A DNA stretch of 64,000 bases from Doryteuthis pealeii. Its lineage: Eukaryota > Mollusca > Cephalopoda > Myopsida > Loliginidae. The DNA is taken from positions 18,921,072 to 18,985,071 of the forward strand of contig CM042179.1 of assembly GCA_023376005.1 (NCBI GenBank), read 5' to 3'. Positions within the stretch are counted from its first letter, which is position 1, and every line of letters starts with the position of its first letter. This document shows, one piece after another, positions 26,661 through 38,751 of the stretch. Below the pieces are notes generated by a model that was not told the origin of the DNA, ran no database searches, and was given only the letters and a program-made list of their open reading frames with translations. Made by a program: the position numbers and the translations under genes.

Positions 26661-27840
26661 AAGACAATGCTACAGAGGCATGGATACAATTTTTAAACAA
26701 AAGATTTACCAAAGATTGTTTTAAAAGCTTAGAAAAGGTGACCCAGCTTAAGAAATGAACTACAGATTGTCCTTTAGATTTAATGCCTAAAATTGTCAGA
26801 AATTGTGTTGTTACAGTTGAGAAATTAGCTCAAAAACTGAATTCAAGTCTGTTAACAATAATTAGCAATACTTGGAAAATAAGTTCCTCATAATTTTTAC
26901 AAAATCAAAAGTAAACCTCTATACTCTTATGACTGCATCTGGCTATATGTTTTGAACCCATTAGTGATTGGTGGTAAAAAAATTGATATTTTATAAGAAT
27001 ATAAAATAATAAAATAGGCAAAAAGCACAACTTAAAATGGACCTCCAATCCATGTAAGTTGAGATTGTATTGGTGTGGTTCATAACTCTTACCAATCTAT
27101 GTTACGATTATGGTAGGCATTTAAACACTTAAGTAAAAAAGAAACCCACTTTGCTCAAAGTTCTTTGTGCCATACAGCAAATATGTCATTTGAACTGATT
27201 AAAGACTTTAACTATAGAAAAATTCCACTCTCCTTATTCTCCAAATATTAATAGATTAGTTCATGAACTGGTGGAAATTACCTTACATTCTTTTTCTATA
27301 AGTCAAAGAATTTTACAAAAATATTACAAAGCTCATCAATCATCAGGTTACTAATAATGAATGAAAACTCCAGTTAAGCATAATTTTTTGGTCATTACTT
27401 ATAGAATGACTTGATGTATTTATTTTATTTCTTTATGATCTATTTTGTAAATGCAAACTCTTCCAAAACAGCAAACTATTTTTTGCACCACCTTTCCAAA
27501 AATGACACTTTGCTTACACTGGAGTTCAAATAAATCTCTAATCTTAAAATAGGATTTCTGAGTCTAAATTCTGACTACATTAATAGGAATAACTTTCTCT
27601 CTTAAAATGTTCATTGCATTTCATAATTTAAAAGAAATGTAAAATATTAACTTTAGAAGAAATTAACTTTTCTCTCTTATATTTAAAAATAGTTTTACAT
27701 TTTTTAATGAATTGTTAGCAATACCCAGTTTTTAATTGAAAATGTTAACATAGAGGATATTTTCTCCTTTTTGAGGGAAATAAAATTATATAGACATGAA
27801 ACAAATCAATGCCATACAATATGATTCCCAATAATGCTAA
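26661..27840. other. AT-rich sequence next to the first fold, arm B
   Basis: No gene, exon or mobile element recognised. I looked for a SYVN1 first exon (signal-anchor helix followed by a PSMA-like end) on the plus strand and did not find one. Confidence 0.6.
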
Positions 27841-27956
27841 CACATTGTTAAAACCAATTACTAAAAGTATATATATGAATACACAATATGTATAACACCC
27901 CAACCGCTAGGCATGATATAACCCTGGACGGGTTGATATGCCGTTAAAATTAATAA

Positions 27957-27976
27957 ACCAACCAACCAACCAACCA
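27957..27976. repeat. (AACC)n microsatellite
   Basis: Five tandem AACC units follow ccgttaaaattaataa. A short tetranucleotide run next to a SINE-like copy could be the tail of a retroposed element. The arm A equivalent at about 25065-25100 is shorter and imperfect. Confidence 0.75.
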
Positions 27977-28089
27977 GTTTTTAATTACAGTTGAAACATG
28001 TGTGATAAAAAGTAATGAAAAGTATTGTTTAATAATCTTCTTTGAAATGTTCTCAAAGAAATTCACATCAGCTTCTATGTAATCATAAA

Positions 28090-28345
28090 TATAGGTACTT
28101 GTGACAGAGAACACGAGTTGAGTGGCGGGCATGAAAACTTGCCGTATTCTCGAAAAAAGCGGGCTAGGCTTTGCCTGGCATGTAGGACTGACCTAGGATC
28201 GAACCCGTGTCCTTCAAAATGCGAAAAGGTGACACTGTCCCATATGTGAACGCCAGATGCCTGGATGATAGCTGCTAGCATTCCGGCAACTGGAATTGAG
28301 TTGACAGTCCTGTATGTGAAGCACAAATGCCCGACCTGTGTATAA
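28090..28345 (-). mobile_element. Possible tRNA-derived SINE copy, arm B
   Basis: On the minus strand the sequence contains gggttcgatcctagg, close to the consensus B box of the tRNA internal promoter. About 30-35 bases upstream lies tgggacagtgtcacc, which could be a worn A box. The segment is followed by a unique-looking body and, some 110 bases further, by an (AACC)n run with ccgttaaaattaataa. That arrangement (promoter head, body, short-repeat tail) suits a SINE. I cannot assign a family, and a chance B-box match is possible. Confidence 0.4.
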
Positions 28346-29219
28346 ATAGAAGGAAACACCCAGAAGCGGGGAGTGCAGAAATGAGTGTTGCTACGGTGGC
28401 TGCTAGAGGATTCGACGACGATGACAAAGGAAAAGAAGTCAGTGTTTGCAAAGAGAAAGTGTTTAGCCTGCGAGAAGGCATTGGACTTACTTCTTTTTGC
28501 TCCCCCTCAACAAAAACTTGTTGAGTTAAATCTTTATTTTCCCCCTCTATTTTGTTTCCTATAGTACTGAACCATTTATCTCGTAAGCTTGGAACCACAA
28601 GTAATTCATGTTTCTTAATAAATACAAAATAAACAATAAGTAAAGAAGGAAACTATTTAACAGGTACAAATTCATTTGATTTTTATTAATCCTTTTAAAA
28701 TTTTAAAAATAGTTTTATAGAATATTCATGCCATGTATAATGTATAGGATGGAAAAGAATAATTTTATTTAACTGATACAAAATACAGCTGTATAGGAAA
28801 TCCAATATAATGCACAGTATTTAACTCTATCTAATTTTTGTCAAGTCATGCTTATGTGATTGCTTTTCATTAGGATGTGACAGTTAACTGTTTAAATGAT
28901 GTTAGTTCAAACTAAATGCTTCTACTATTATCTAACAATACAGAATGAAATTCTGGTTAGTATATCAGAAGAAGAAAGTTACTTGATAGGTAACAGAAAC
29001 TCACCAGAAAGCGAACGGGCTGTAGAATGCTCCTCGTTCCAATAGCAAATCAACAAAAAAGTTCAATTCCATGATTCTTTTTGATTTGTTATGTATTTGG
29101 TTTTGGGGTCATCAGGAGAGAATGTGCACTGTTTCAGGGCCTTCCTCTCAACGGTTTTATTTGCACACCAGCCCCCCTCACTGATGTGAGGCCCCACAAA
29201 ATATATCCAGTGTATTGTA

Positions 29220-30470
29220 CAATCAAATATACAACTGAATAACGTCAAAAAGATATTTTTAAACAGCGCATGTTATGGAAATGTTACATGAATTGTTACA
29301 CCTTCACGAGCAGGTGGTGAGATGACGCTTTTACTGTGAATTGTTCCACAGGGTATTTCTTTTTTTCCATAACCACATTGAGCTGTTTCCCGTTATTTCT
29401 GTGAGGTGTTTTACGCACTTGGTTCTTTTGCGCCCTTTGATTCCTACTTGGCCCAGAAATTAGTACAGGTTGCTTGTGATGAATCTTCTTGCTCCAACCC
29501 CTACAGCTCTAACAAACATGGTATACCCTTTTTTTATCAGCTTTGTTTTAAGATCTTCATATTTGGTGGTTTTATAAATGTGGCTTTGTTCTAATCGGTT
29601 CTCATATCGTATTGATAATTCTACCAGGATAATCTTAGTTCGCCCTTGAAAATAGAACAATGTCTGGTCGCAATCCCTTATTAGTTATTATTTTCGGATA
29701 ACTATTACGCCAGCCTGGGAGATCTGTAGATACCTCCCAATCGCCATCTGGATCAAGAAGGTTTTTACCGGGTATAACATGATGATAAGTTGATTGCCTA
29801 AAGCCGGCATATGCCTTGCCCCCCTCTGCAACAAATTTCTGGGTTAAATCAAATGTTTCAGCCCTCATTAACTTCTGAATAGATCTTACCAGCTCGTCCA
29901 ATACACTGTTGTGCCTCCAAGTGTATCTTCCGTTAGCAAGAGCTGTTTTGCAGGAACTGAGGACATATTCCAGTGTCTGTGGTTTATCCTTACAAAGGGG
30001 GCAGATTGGATCGCTTTCTTTTTTCCACCTGACAAGGTTGCACTTCGACGGAAACAGGTCATACATAGAACGTATTAAAAAGCTTAACTTGATCAGAGCC
30101 ATTCCAAGTAATGGACCTTTGCAATGCCTCCTCCCAGCTTGTCCATTGACCTTGTTGGGACTGTTGAACTCCTTTTATTGTCTTCATTGTTCCTTACTTC
30201 CTGAATTAGCAAGTCTCAGATCTTTGCCGGTAGTCTGTGAGCACTACTGCTTCTCATACATCCCTAAACCTTGTCTCCCTGTTTGGGTGAGTCCAATGAA
30301 TTCCTTGAAAGCTAGGTTGTCTTTAGCACTTACTATAGTGTCTCTGACATTCCACTTCCTTCCTGTTTTTAACGTAGGATTGAAGGATTTGATCGTATTG
30401 TCCTTTGAGTCATCAAGCATCAAATGGAGTCTGATATTCCCAGATTTGGATTCTACTACTATCTAACAAT
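29220..30470 (-). mobile_element. LINE-e: C-terminal LINE fragment with zinc-binding motif, arm B
   Basis: Read on the minus strand it starts near 30470 with NIRLHLMLDDSKDNTIK, then RKWNVRD and TGRQGLGMYEK, followed by a 155-residue open frame (30102-29635). That frame has FLIRSMYDLFPSKCNL, the zinc-ribbon-like CPLCKDKPQTLEYVLSSC, then GRYTWRHN, DWEVSTDLPGWRNSYP and RPDIVLF. A shifted frame continues with a VELSIRYENR-like block and TKYEDLKTKLIKKGYTM. This is the C-terminal tail seen in a widespread group of animal LINE proteins. The polymerase itself is absent (5' truncated). It lies antisense to SYVN1, upstream of the first visible exon. Confidence 0.8.
29635..30102 (-). pseudogene. Open segment of LINE-e (155 residues)
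   Basis: Longest recognisable element-derived open frame in the window. It spans the CPLC...C zinc-binding block and the DWEV...RPDIVLF block. An acidic RPD and a later ELS in the shifted frame recall the D...ExK-type arrangement of nucleases, but I cannot show a catalytic site. It has no upstream polymerase and shifts frame at its 3' side, so it is a fossil fragment, not a gene. Confidence 0.65.
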
Positions 30471-30479
30471 GCAAAATGA

Positions 30480-31527
30480 ATTTCTGGTCAGTATATCAGG
30501 ATAGTCTATCTTAAGGAATATTTTCACACATCAAAAGTCAAGTAATAATCCTTTATATAGAATGATCTGAAACAAGACAACAAAATGAACAATTTTTTGA
30601 TAACTACAGTGTATTATAAACCCCTGAAAATAAACTTTTGAATCTGAAACCATCAAAGTAGGTAATTTAAAGTGAATCTTTACTGATTGTAAATTTTCAA
30701 GCATCTCTACATCAGATGCCAAAAGTATTAATGCAGTATTATGACAGAAATTTTAAAAACCTCTTTCAGCTTGAAATGTTTATGAATATTGTTTGATACC
30801 ACTGCAGATTAACAAGTCATATCTAATTTTTGAATGAGTTTTTGTATCTTCAGTTGAAATAAGCTTTGCTTAATCATTATTCATCTCATTATCTGGTCAG
30901 TTAAATAAAATCATCCATTGTAAAACTGATTTACAAAAGTTGTAAAGATTCATTTGAGGTATGAATGTAATGAAAATAACAAGGAATGTATTTTTCATTT
31001 TGGTTATGATTTTGTAGTTATTTCGATCTCAAAAACATCTTGTGAATAAAATATTCACGGAGAGGGGGAGGGCAACATTAACTGATGGGGTTGGTTCTTG
31101 TGATTCTTTTATTAGATTGGACTTCTGTAATTACAAAAAATCAAAAGTATTTACAAAATATGCTTAAGATAAGTTGTTTTTGTTTATTTGTATTTTGTTT
31201 TTTTACATTTATTGAAAATTGATTTTTCTTTTTGGATTATTGAAAAACTAGAATGTTTACAAAAAATGTTTTTAGTTACTTAAAATTGAACAATGTCATT
31301 CAATCTTGTAAAGAAAAGCAATATCTATAAATTGGTAAGTTCTTATGACTGTATTTTAAAAATATATACTAAAGCATGTATCATTGAAGTGAGACCTTCT
31401 ACTTTTAAGTATGATTTAAAAAAAGTTCAAATACATTTTATACTATTAGTGATATTTTTGATATTCAATAAATTGCTAAGTTATCCTGAAAAACTTTCTG
31501 AAAATGTTATTTATTTTACTTTTTCAG
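30480..31527. other. SYVN1: AT-rich sequence between LINE-e and the SYVN1 exon, arm B
   Basis: No gene recognised. The last 40 bases before 31528 form the splice-acceptor pyrimidine tract of the SYVN1 exon. Confidence 0.6.
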
Positions 31528-31620
31528 ATTCTGTATATACAAGCTTTCGTATTTGTTGTCTTAATGGGAAAATTAATGAGAAAAATATTTTTCGGGCAAC
31601 TACGTGCTGCAGAAATGGAG
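31528..31620 (+). CDS. SYVN1: SYVN1/HRD1 internal exon (second transmembrane segment), arm B
   Basis: SYVN1 (HRD1, synoviolin) is the multi-spanning RING E3 ubiquitin ligase of the ER membrane that ubiquitinates misfolded proteins during retrotranslocation. This 93-nt exon is preceded by a pyrimidine-rich tract ending in ag and followed by gtttgt, with both junctions in phase 0. It encodes 31 residues, starting ILYIQAFVFVVLMGKLM and ending FFGQLRAAEME, which match the second transmembrane helix and following loop of animal SYVN1, roughly residues 45-75. The frame is open with no stop. The exon before it, carrying the start codon, is not recognisable in this window. The next exon follows 7.1 kb downstream on the same strand. 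Confidence 0.93.
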
Positions 31621-32942
31621 GTTTGTGAATTATGATTTTTTTCTTTTAAATTTTTTTCTTTTTATTTACAAGGTATATTCATATGTAAAGAATTTCTATA
31701 ATTTCACAGTATATTGTTATAACCAAATATTTAGTTATTACATTTGAAAGCATACATAGCAGAAATAGATTACAAAATTATATTGAATTTTAAGGGTTTA
31801 TTATTTTTTAAATAATCCTTATCTTTAATTATAGATTTCAAAGTATAACTAGATCAGTTTTTTATGTATCGAAATTAATTTTATTTGAACTAATTGATAT
31901 CAAAAACAGATAAAAGGTATATGTAGAAAAATGTTGTTACATTTCTACAAAGAACAAATGGAATGATTGTAGATTTTCAAATGAGCTAATGGTAAGTTTT
32001 ATTTTTCAATTTTGATGCATAAAAGATGAAGGTAACACTATAAATCATTTGCATAAAATTTGAATTAACAAAATTTACTTGTTTTTGTTAATACAGGGTC
32101 TGTCAGAATGATCTCTCAGGTTCAAAATAAAAAAGGTAGATCTGATTCAAAATTTAATTTTACTATAAGAAAGAACAATATTTGCTATTTGTCTTTTTTC
32201 TTTTCATCATTGTCATCACTTTCTTTTAAAGATTATATCATTCAAATAGAAATGGATGGTTTAACTGAAAAAAAAGAAGAAAAAAATTTTTTACACTGAA
32301 AACTGTACTGAGATTTTTTTTTTTTTTTTTTTTTTTTACGAAATCAAAACTGTTTGGTGTAGAGCTGAACAATCCTATCTTGGTTGAAAAAGACTTTCAA
32401 AATTTAATAGAATTAAATTTTATCAACATTTGTATTATCATAAGAGGAAAAGATTGAACTAAAATATAAAACATTTAATTGAATATTTTTTAGGAAATAA
32501 ATGAGAAATCTATTTGTTTACAAAAGAAATGGGGGTGGGGGGCAGATACAACAGATATGATACTTCAGAAATCTGTTTTATATTTTAGCATAGAATATTT
32601 TCAAATTGAAAAAAAAAAATAGAAAATATGACGTATGAAATCTAATTGTTTCAGTTATCAAAGTTAAAGGTTAAAAAAAAAACTTTTTGTAGCAAAAGTC
32701 AATAAATGAAGTTAGGAAAACAAAAATGAGAAAAAAAAAATAGTTACCAGTTTCACCTTAATGTTAAAGTTGGATTTTATTAAGGGAAATTCTTTTCTGC
32801 TAGGCCAGTATGCCAAAGCAAGAAAAATGAAGACTTTTTTTTAAATAAATAAATTTGTGTTTTATCTAGCAAATGTACCTAAATTTAGATAGTACAAATA
32901 ATTAAAATAGTTCTTAATTTCAGTTTAAAAATGTGTATATTT

Positions 32943-32944
<2 letters not shown>

Positions 32945-32995
<51 letters not shown>
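32945..32995. repeat. (TA)n microsatellite in SYVN1 intron
   Basis: About 25 TA units. The matching place in arm A (about 19940) has only a handful, so the tract length is not reliable. Confidence 0.9.
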
Positions 32996-33001
<6 letters not shown>

Positions 33002-33804
33002 ACCATTTTCTCTCCCAAATGCATTATCCAAAGACACACAAACATGGATTGTCTTTGTGCCAATTTTTCATATTTACCAGATTGTTAATAAATATGGTAT
33101 TAAAAATCAAAACCAAGGTATCAAGAAAAAAAACAAACCCAAATTGCTAAAAAGTGCAACCCTACTCACAAGCTATACCTTCCAGAAGTTCTGTAGTGCT
33201 CACCTGGGTTGTTGCCCTATCAACAAGCTTTGAAATATGCCAACTGCATTTTCCCTCCTTCCCCAGTGGTGTCCTGGGTATACCACTAAACTGCATCTGA
33301 AGATTGTGAAGTACACTGTTGTTGGCATTACTGGTAATATCTGTTAGGGTCTCATCTATTAGTCAAATAAATCTATATAAAAATTATTTGTATTAGATAG
33401 GAATAATTGATACCATATAACTGCAAACAAATGATTATTATTATAGACAAATTTAAAAAAAGAAAAAAAGTAAAAGAAAAACTGATTGCAATGGAACGTT
33501 GACAATATAAATAGTTATGATTATAATCAAACATTTACAAATGAACCAAATGTCAACATTAAATAAACCCATATGGGATTTATATACCATTGAATAAACT
33601 AAATCAAATCTGTTATTGAAGTGTTTTCATAACAAATAAAATCTTTCAGTTTTTTTTATCTGCAGCCTAAGATTTGAGCCATCAGGTATCCCCAGAGGAA
33701 GTAATCACAAGATTTTGTGAGCAAGCTGGCCACATAATGTCTTGCAAGATATCAAGCATTCCACACCATGATGTAGCATTACCAGCAGTTTAGGTGAAAT
33801 TGGT

Positions 33805-35115
33805 GGACATTAACAAATTTACACCTTAATCAGTTTAACTCATTTCTTGTGTATTTCTGGTGCAAACTTTAAAATATTTATATGGTTGGAAAGAATATAA
33901 AATAATCTTTCTAAATAGGTCATTTGTACGTGCTTTTATCCTTTGAATTATTTTTTACAGTGAGTTAAAACAGTATTTTGCTTTGAACAGCCGAAAATGT
34001 GTAACATGAATTTTTTTCTGATACTAAATTTTACACATTATTTTGTTTTGCAAAATCAAAGTGGTTAATCTTTATCAATATTCTTGAAATTTTACACTTA
34101 ATTAGAAATTTGCCCTTAAAATCTGGGGGGAGGCATTTAGAATATCTACATTAATTTGCCAACAAAAAAGTGACAAAAAAATAACTGGGAAAATATCTTA
34201 GTTGGGACGGAATCACCTGGCACTGGTTCACTAAAACATAGTGTAAATTAAGGCAAGAGGCCAGGACAACATAAAATCAAAATATATTCCATAATTCACA
34301 ATTTCAATATTACAAATAAACCAACGTAACTTTTTTTTCCAATGCATTTTAATTTTACGTTGGACATTTAAGCGACACAAGACTATTTGGAATGTTTCAT
34401 TTTTAAAATTGGGTGAAATAAGATGGGACAAATAGGAAATCTGCAATTAAGCAACACCAGATAAAATGGATTTAAACTTTTGCATAGCATCTTGAACAAT
34501 TTGGACGGTCTCATTTTTAACCAGAGGGTATTGCAGGATGATAACGAACAGAAGATTTAGGAACACGCGTATATTTATATATAGATATGTGTATACATGC
34601 AGTATTAAAATGAAAATGTGGAATAATCTTGTGGTAAATTAAAAAAAAAAAAAGAAAACAATGCTGATATACATACATCTTAATTTTAGGTTGTCTTGTT
34701 CTAAAATTGAAAGTCTGACAAAAAAAACCCTGACGGTAAAGCATCAATATTTCATACATTATATCTGAAAATAATTCTGAGACTATCTATTAGTGATATA
34801 GTGCTCTTTTTTTTTTTTTTTTCTTTTTTTTTTTTTAAGAAATCTGTCAACTTTTGTCTATCATATTTTCACTTCCAAAGGGTGGAAACGAAAAGAAAAA
34901 GTTCCTTGTATTAAGAATAAAATTTCAAGAATATTGATAAATATGATTTTGATTTTACGAAAGAAATTATGGTGTAAATTTTAACATTGTATTTGTGTTT
35001 TCGGCTGTTCGAAGCAAAATACCGTTTTAAATCACTGTAAAAAATAATTCAATGGACCTGAAATATGCGAGAAATTGTAACTTAAACCGATTAAAGTCAG
35101 AATTTGTCAATGTCC
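33805..35115. mobile_element. TIR-f: 1.3-kb element with terminal inverted repeats, arm B
   Basis: The left end starts ggacattaacaaatttacac (33805) and continues cttaatcagttt. The right end, read in reverse complement from 35115, starts ggacattgacaaattctgac and continues tttaatcggttt. These form imperfect inverted repeats of about 32 bp. The interior is AT-rich with long T tracts and no transposase, so this looks like a non-autonomous DNA transposon. I see no clear target-site duplication. The subterminal block with tatatggttggaaag recurs near 36740, 37340 and 44930, so the family has several copies. Confidence 0.55.
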
Positions 35116-35801
35116 AACAAAATCAACAAAAGTTCTGGGGATGCTAATAAGAATGCCTAGTTTTTATCAAAATTGCTCCAAAAATAAAGAAATGGTGAAG
35201 AAATTACGGAATTTCTTGTTTTGAATCGGACAGTGATTTGATATATTTTGAGGAAAATCATGTCCACTTTTATACCCCCAACTTCAGGACTTCGAAGAAC
35301 AGCTGAAAACACTAAATACGATTTTTTTTTTCTGAGTAAAGAAATGGTGGAGAAATTACTGAATTTCTTGTTTTAAATTGGTCCGTGATTTAACATATTT
35401 TTTTGAGTAAAATCATGTCTACTTTTGTTAGCATTCCCAGTTGATTTTTTTTATTTGAGGTTATTATTTAATCAGATTAGTTAAATAGAGCTTTGTAAAT
35501 GGAGTTTAAAACTGTTTGAATTCTGCAAATCTCCCCAGTGGTTCAAAAGTTATGAGAATTTAAAACCCTGAAATTGGGAGTAAAAAAGTGGACATGATTT
35601 TGATAAGAAAATATGTAAAATCACGGACCAATTCAGAACAAGAAATTCAGTAATTTCTTTACCATTTCTTTATTTTTGGAACAATTTTGATAAAACTTTG
35701 CATTCTTATGTAAAATTGTATGTTCTTTTTGATTCTGCACTTAAATTTTGTGCATCTCCATGTAGTACCCAATAAATTGGGGAATAAAAAGTAGGGATAT
35801 C

Positions 35802-35834
<33 letters not shown>

Positions 35835-36277
35835 GTTTACAACAAGATTATTCATCATTTTCATTTTTATACTGCATGTATACACATATATAATATTAAT
35901 TTAGATATATAACATCACTTTGAACTTAAAAATACATTTCTAAATGCTTATGTTGAATTACATAAAATAAATAGATTACCTATTTACATATGTTTTTACA
36001 CAAACCCGATCCGTGTGTGCTAGGTTTTCTTTATATTTCTCGTAATTTTAATTTTTTTTTTTTTTTTTTCAAAATTGAATCTGAGGTAAAAAATAATTCA
36101 ATGGTTAAAAATATAATAGTTACATATTTAGAAAGATTATTTTATTTTATTTCCAACCTTATAAATATTTTAAAAATTGGACGAGAAATAATGATGAATT
36201 ACTATTTAAACTTTACAGTCTGGATAAATGATGCCTAGTTGAAAGTTGTTTACGTTACGGAAGAGACAAGTAAATTT

Positions 36278-36308
<31 letters not shown>

Positions 36309-37640
36309 CAAAATATAAAGTTTCAAAGCAAATCCCTGACGGTATACAATCGTTTTTATTTCACATATTTTATATGGAAATAATCCTAAGGCTGTCTAGT
36401 ATTTGGCATATAGTGCTTTCTTTTTTTTTGCTTATCTTAAATTTTTTGAAAAAATCGCCTTCAACTTTGGTCTATTGTAGTTTCACTCCCAAAGGTCGGA
36501 AAAGAAAAAAACAAATTTCTACTTGTACTTACTCATCTCCTATTTAAGTGTAAAATTTCAAGAATATTGATAAAGATTAACCACTTTGATTTTATGAAAA
36601 AAATAACACAGAAAATTCGACCGCGGAAAAAAATTTCTATCACTCATTTTTGTCCGATTTAACACAATACTGTTTAACTCACTGTAAAAGATAATTCAAT
36701 GGATAAAAAAACATAAAAATTACATATTCAGAATGATTATTTCATTTTCTTTCCAACCATATAAATAATTTTTAAATTGGGCCCGAAATACGCTAGTAAT
36801 TGCTTTTTTAAGCTGATAAGGTCAAAATAACTAGACATTGTTTACATTTGAAAATCAAGTAAATTTTACGGTTTTCTTTTCAAAATTAAAACTTTGAGCA
36901 AAATCCCTGACAGTATACAATCGTTTTTATTTTACACATTATATATGGAAATAATCCTCAGTCTGTCTTCTATTACTGGTATAGTGCTTTTTTTTTTTTT
37001 TTTTTTTCTTTTATATTTAAAGAAATCGCCTTCAAATTTGCTCTATTGTATTTTCGCTTCCACGGGGCCTAGAAACAAAAACAAAGTTCCTGTTTGTACT
37101 TCAAGGTGTCTTCTAATTGAGTGTAAAATTTCAAGAATATTAATAAATATTAGCCACTATGATTTTGAAAAACAAAGTAAAATTAGTCTTAAAAAAAAAT
37201 GTCATTTTATGTTTTCGTTTTTTCGAAGCAAAATATCATTTTAATTCGCTGTAAAAAATTATTCTATAGATAAAAACACATTAAAAATCACATATTTAAA
37301 ATCACATATTTAAAAAGATTATTTTCTTTTCTTTCCAACCATATAAATATTTTTCAAGATTCGTTCAGAAATACTCAAGAAATTGCAAATTTAACTGATT
37401 AAGGTCGCAAATTTGAAAATGTCCGTATTTATCAGCTAAATGATACTTTTGTACCCCCAATTTTGGGGCTTTAAATTCTCATAACTTTTGAGCCACTGGG
37501 TATATTTGCATAATTCAAACAGTTTTGAACTCCATTTACAGAGCTCGTTATAACTAATGTAACAATAGCCTAAAATAAAAAAAGAATCAACTGGGAATGC
37601 TACATGATGGCAACTGAAATATCATGGGTGTTTTTGCTTT
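35116..37640. repeat. Degenerate repeat block related to TIR-f, arm B
   Basis: Partial copies in both orientations. A tandem period of about 570 bp is visible: ccctgacggtatacaatcg at 36333 and ccctgacagtatacaatcg at 36905 are followed by the same T tract and by gtaaaatttcaagaatatt at about 36545 and 37119. Stretches such as 36543-36590 are the reverse complement of 34060-34100, so an inner inverted repeat is centred near 35.3 kb. End-like motifs (gattaaggtc...gtcc) occur near 37395. No coding potential. Confidence 0.6.
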
Positions 37641-38410
37641 TCAAAGATTTACCCCCCCCACACACACACACACACCTATATATCACTACTAGTAGTGGCA
37701 ATTTTAAATCATTCTGACAAATCCTGTACTATCATGTTCATACCATCTATTCTATAAATAGTTAATTGGTACATTTATTAAAAGATTTGACAGATACACA
37801 AAAACAAATATTTTTAACATCGGTGTTTAAGTAATTTCCTCAGAATTTTTAGGAATTATCAGGATTAAGATTAAGTTTATTGATATTTATAAACATAAAT
37901 TTTTGAATTGTTTTTCATATTGGTGAGGAGTAATCTATTTTTACTACCATGTATATTATTATTCAGTAATGTAATCAGTAACTGATAATAATTCTGACTA
38001 ACCTAATAACAAAGGTGGTTATCTATACAACTGTTGTTGCACACAAAACTACAAGTTAAGACAATTCTTTACAGCAAACAAAGGTGTAAATCTTGATAAA
38101 TTATTCAGTAATGTGTACTTTTATCTTTACTAAATCTTCTAAGAGAATAATTATGTACTCTTTGGATTAGACAATTGCCATATGATAATAGTCATAATAG
38201 AAATTTTGACTTGTTTTCCTTTCAAATAGTAAAGAAAATTTTGATAAGTTGGAATATAATTCATAGTTCATTTTAGCAGAAAAATTCATAGTAAAAAAAA
38301 CATGTATCTGCAATTAGTGCTTTCCACTATCATATATTGGCTCAATTAGTATGTTTGAGCTTAATTTATCAGTACCTTTTTATTTTTCCAAAATTAACTT
38401 AAGCTCTATC

Positions 38411-38440
38411 AATATATATATATATATATATATATATATG
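38411..38440. repeat. (TA)n microsatellite
   Basis: About 14 TA units in the SYVN1 intron. The arm A equivalent at 13832-13858 is interrupted. Confidence 0.85.
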
Positions 38441-38751
38441 CTTTATTTTTCTATACCTAAATTTTTTACTTTTACTGACCAAACACTCAACATTAATTTT
38501 TTGATAAGTAAAGGATTTAATAGTTTTTATTTGGTTTATATATACATCTTGCATATAAATCTAAGTTTTGTTCTTAATCAGTATTGTATAAAATTATTTT
38601 ATTTTTATTATCTTTGTCTTTTAAGCAGTTATTTTTGTTTATATAAGAATGAGATTAAAGCTTAAAAATTACTTGTTATTTTTATGTTAAGTGTATTTGA
38701 AACTAGAAAATTCTTTTTTCTTTTCTATGACTTTTTTTTTTCTTTTTTCAG

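Larger units (their letters stand above)
31621..38751 (+). other. SYVN1: SYVN1 intron between the two exons, arm B
   Basis: This 7131-nt intron is bounded by gtttgt and cttttttcag. It is AT-rich and carries no host exon that I can see. It contains a (TA)n run at 32945-32995, long T tracts, a 1.3-kb element with terminal inverted repeats (33805-35115) and a related degenerate repeat block up to about 37640. From 31621 to 33804 and from 37640 to 38751 I see only AT-rich sequence with simple repeats, including (TA)n at 38411-38440. The arm A counterpart is 13520-21318. Confidence 0.85.

Noticed and set aside
28327..28524. Plus-strand frame with GFDDDDKGKE
   Set aside because: It is the shadow of the SINE-like region on the other strand, has biased low-complexity residues, and does not resemble a protein family.
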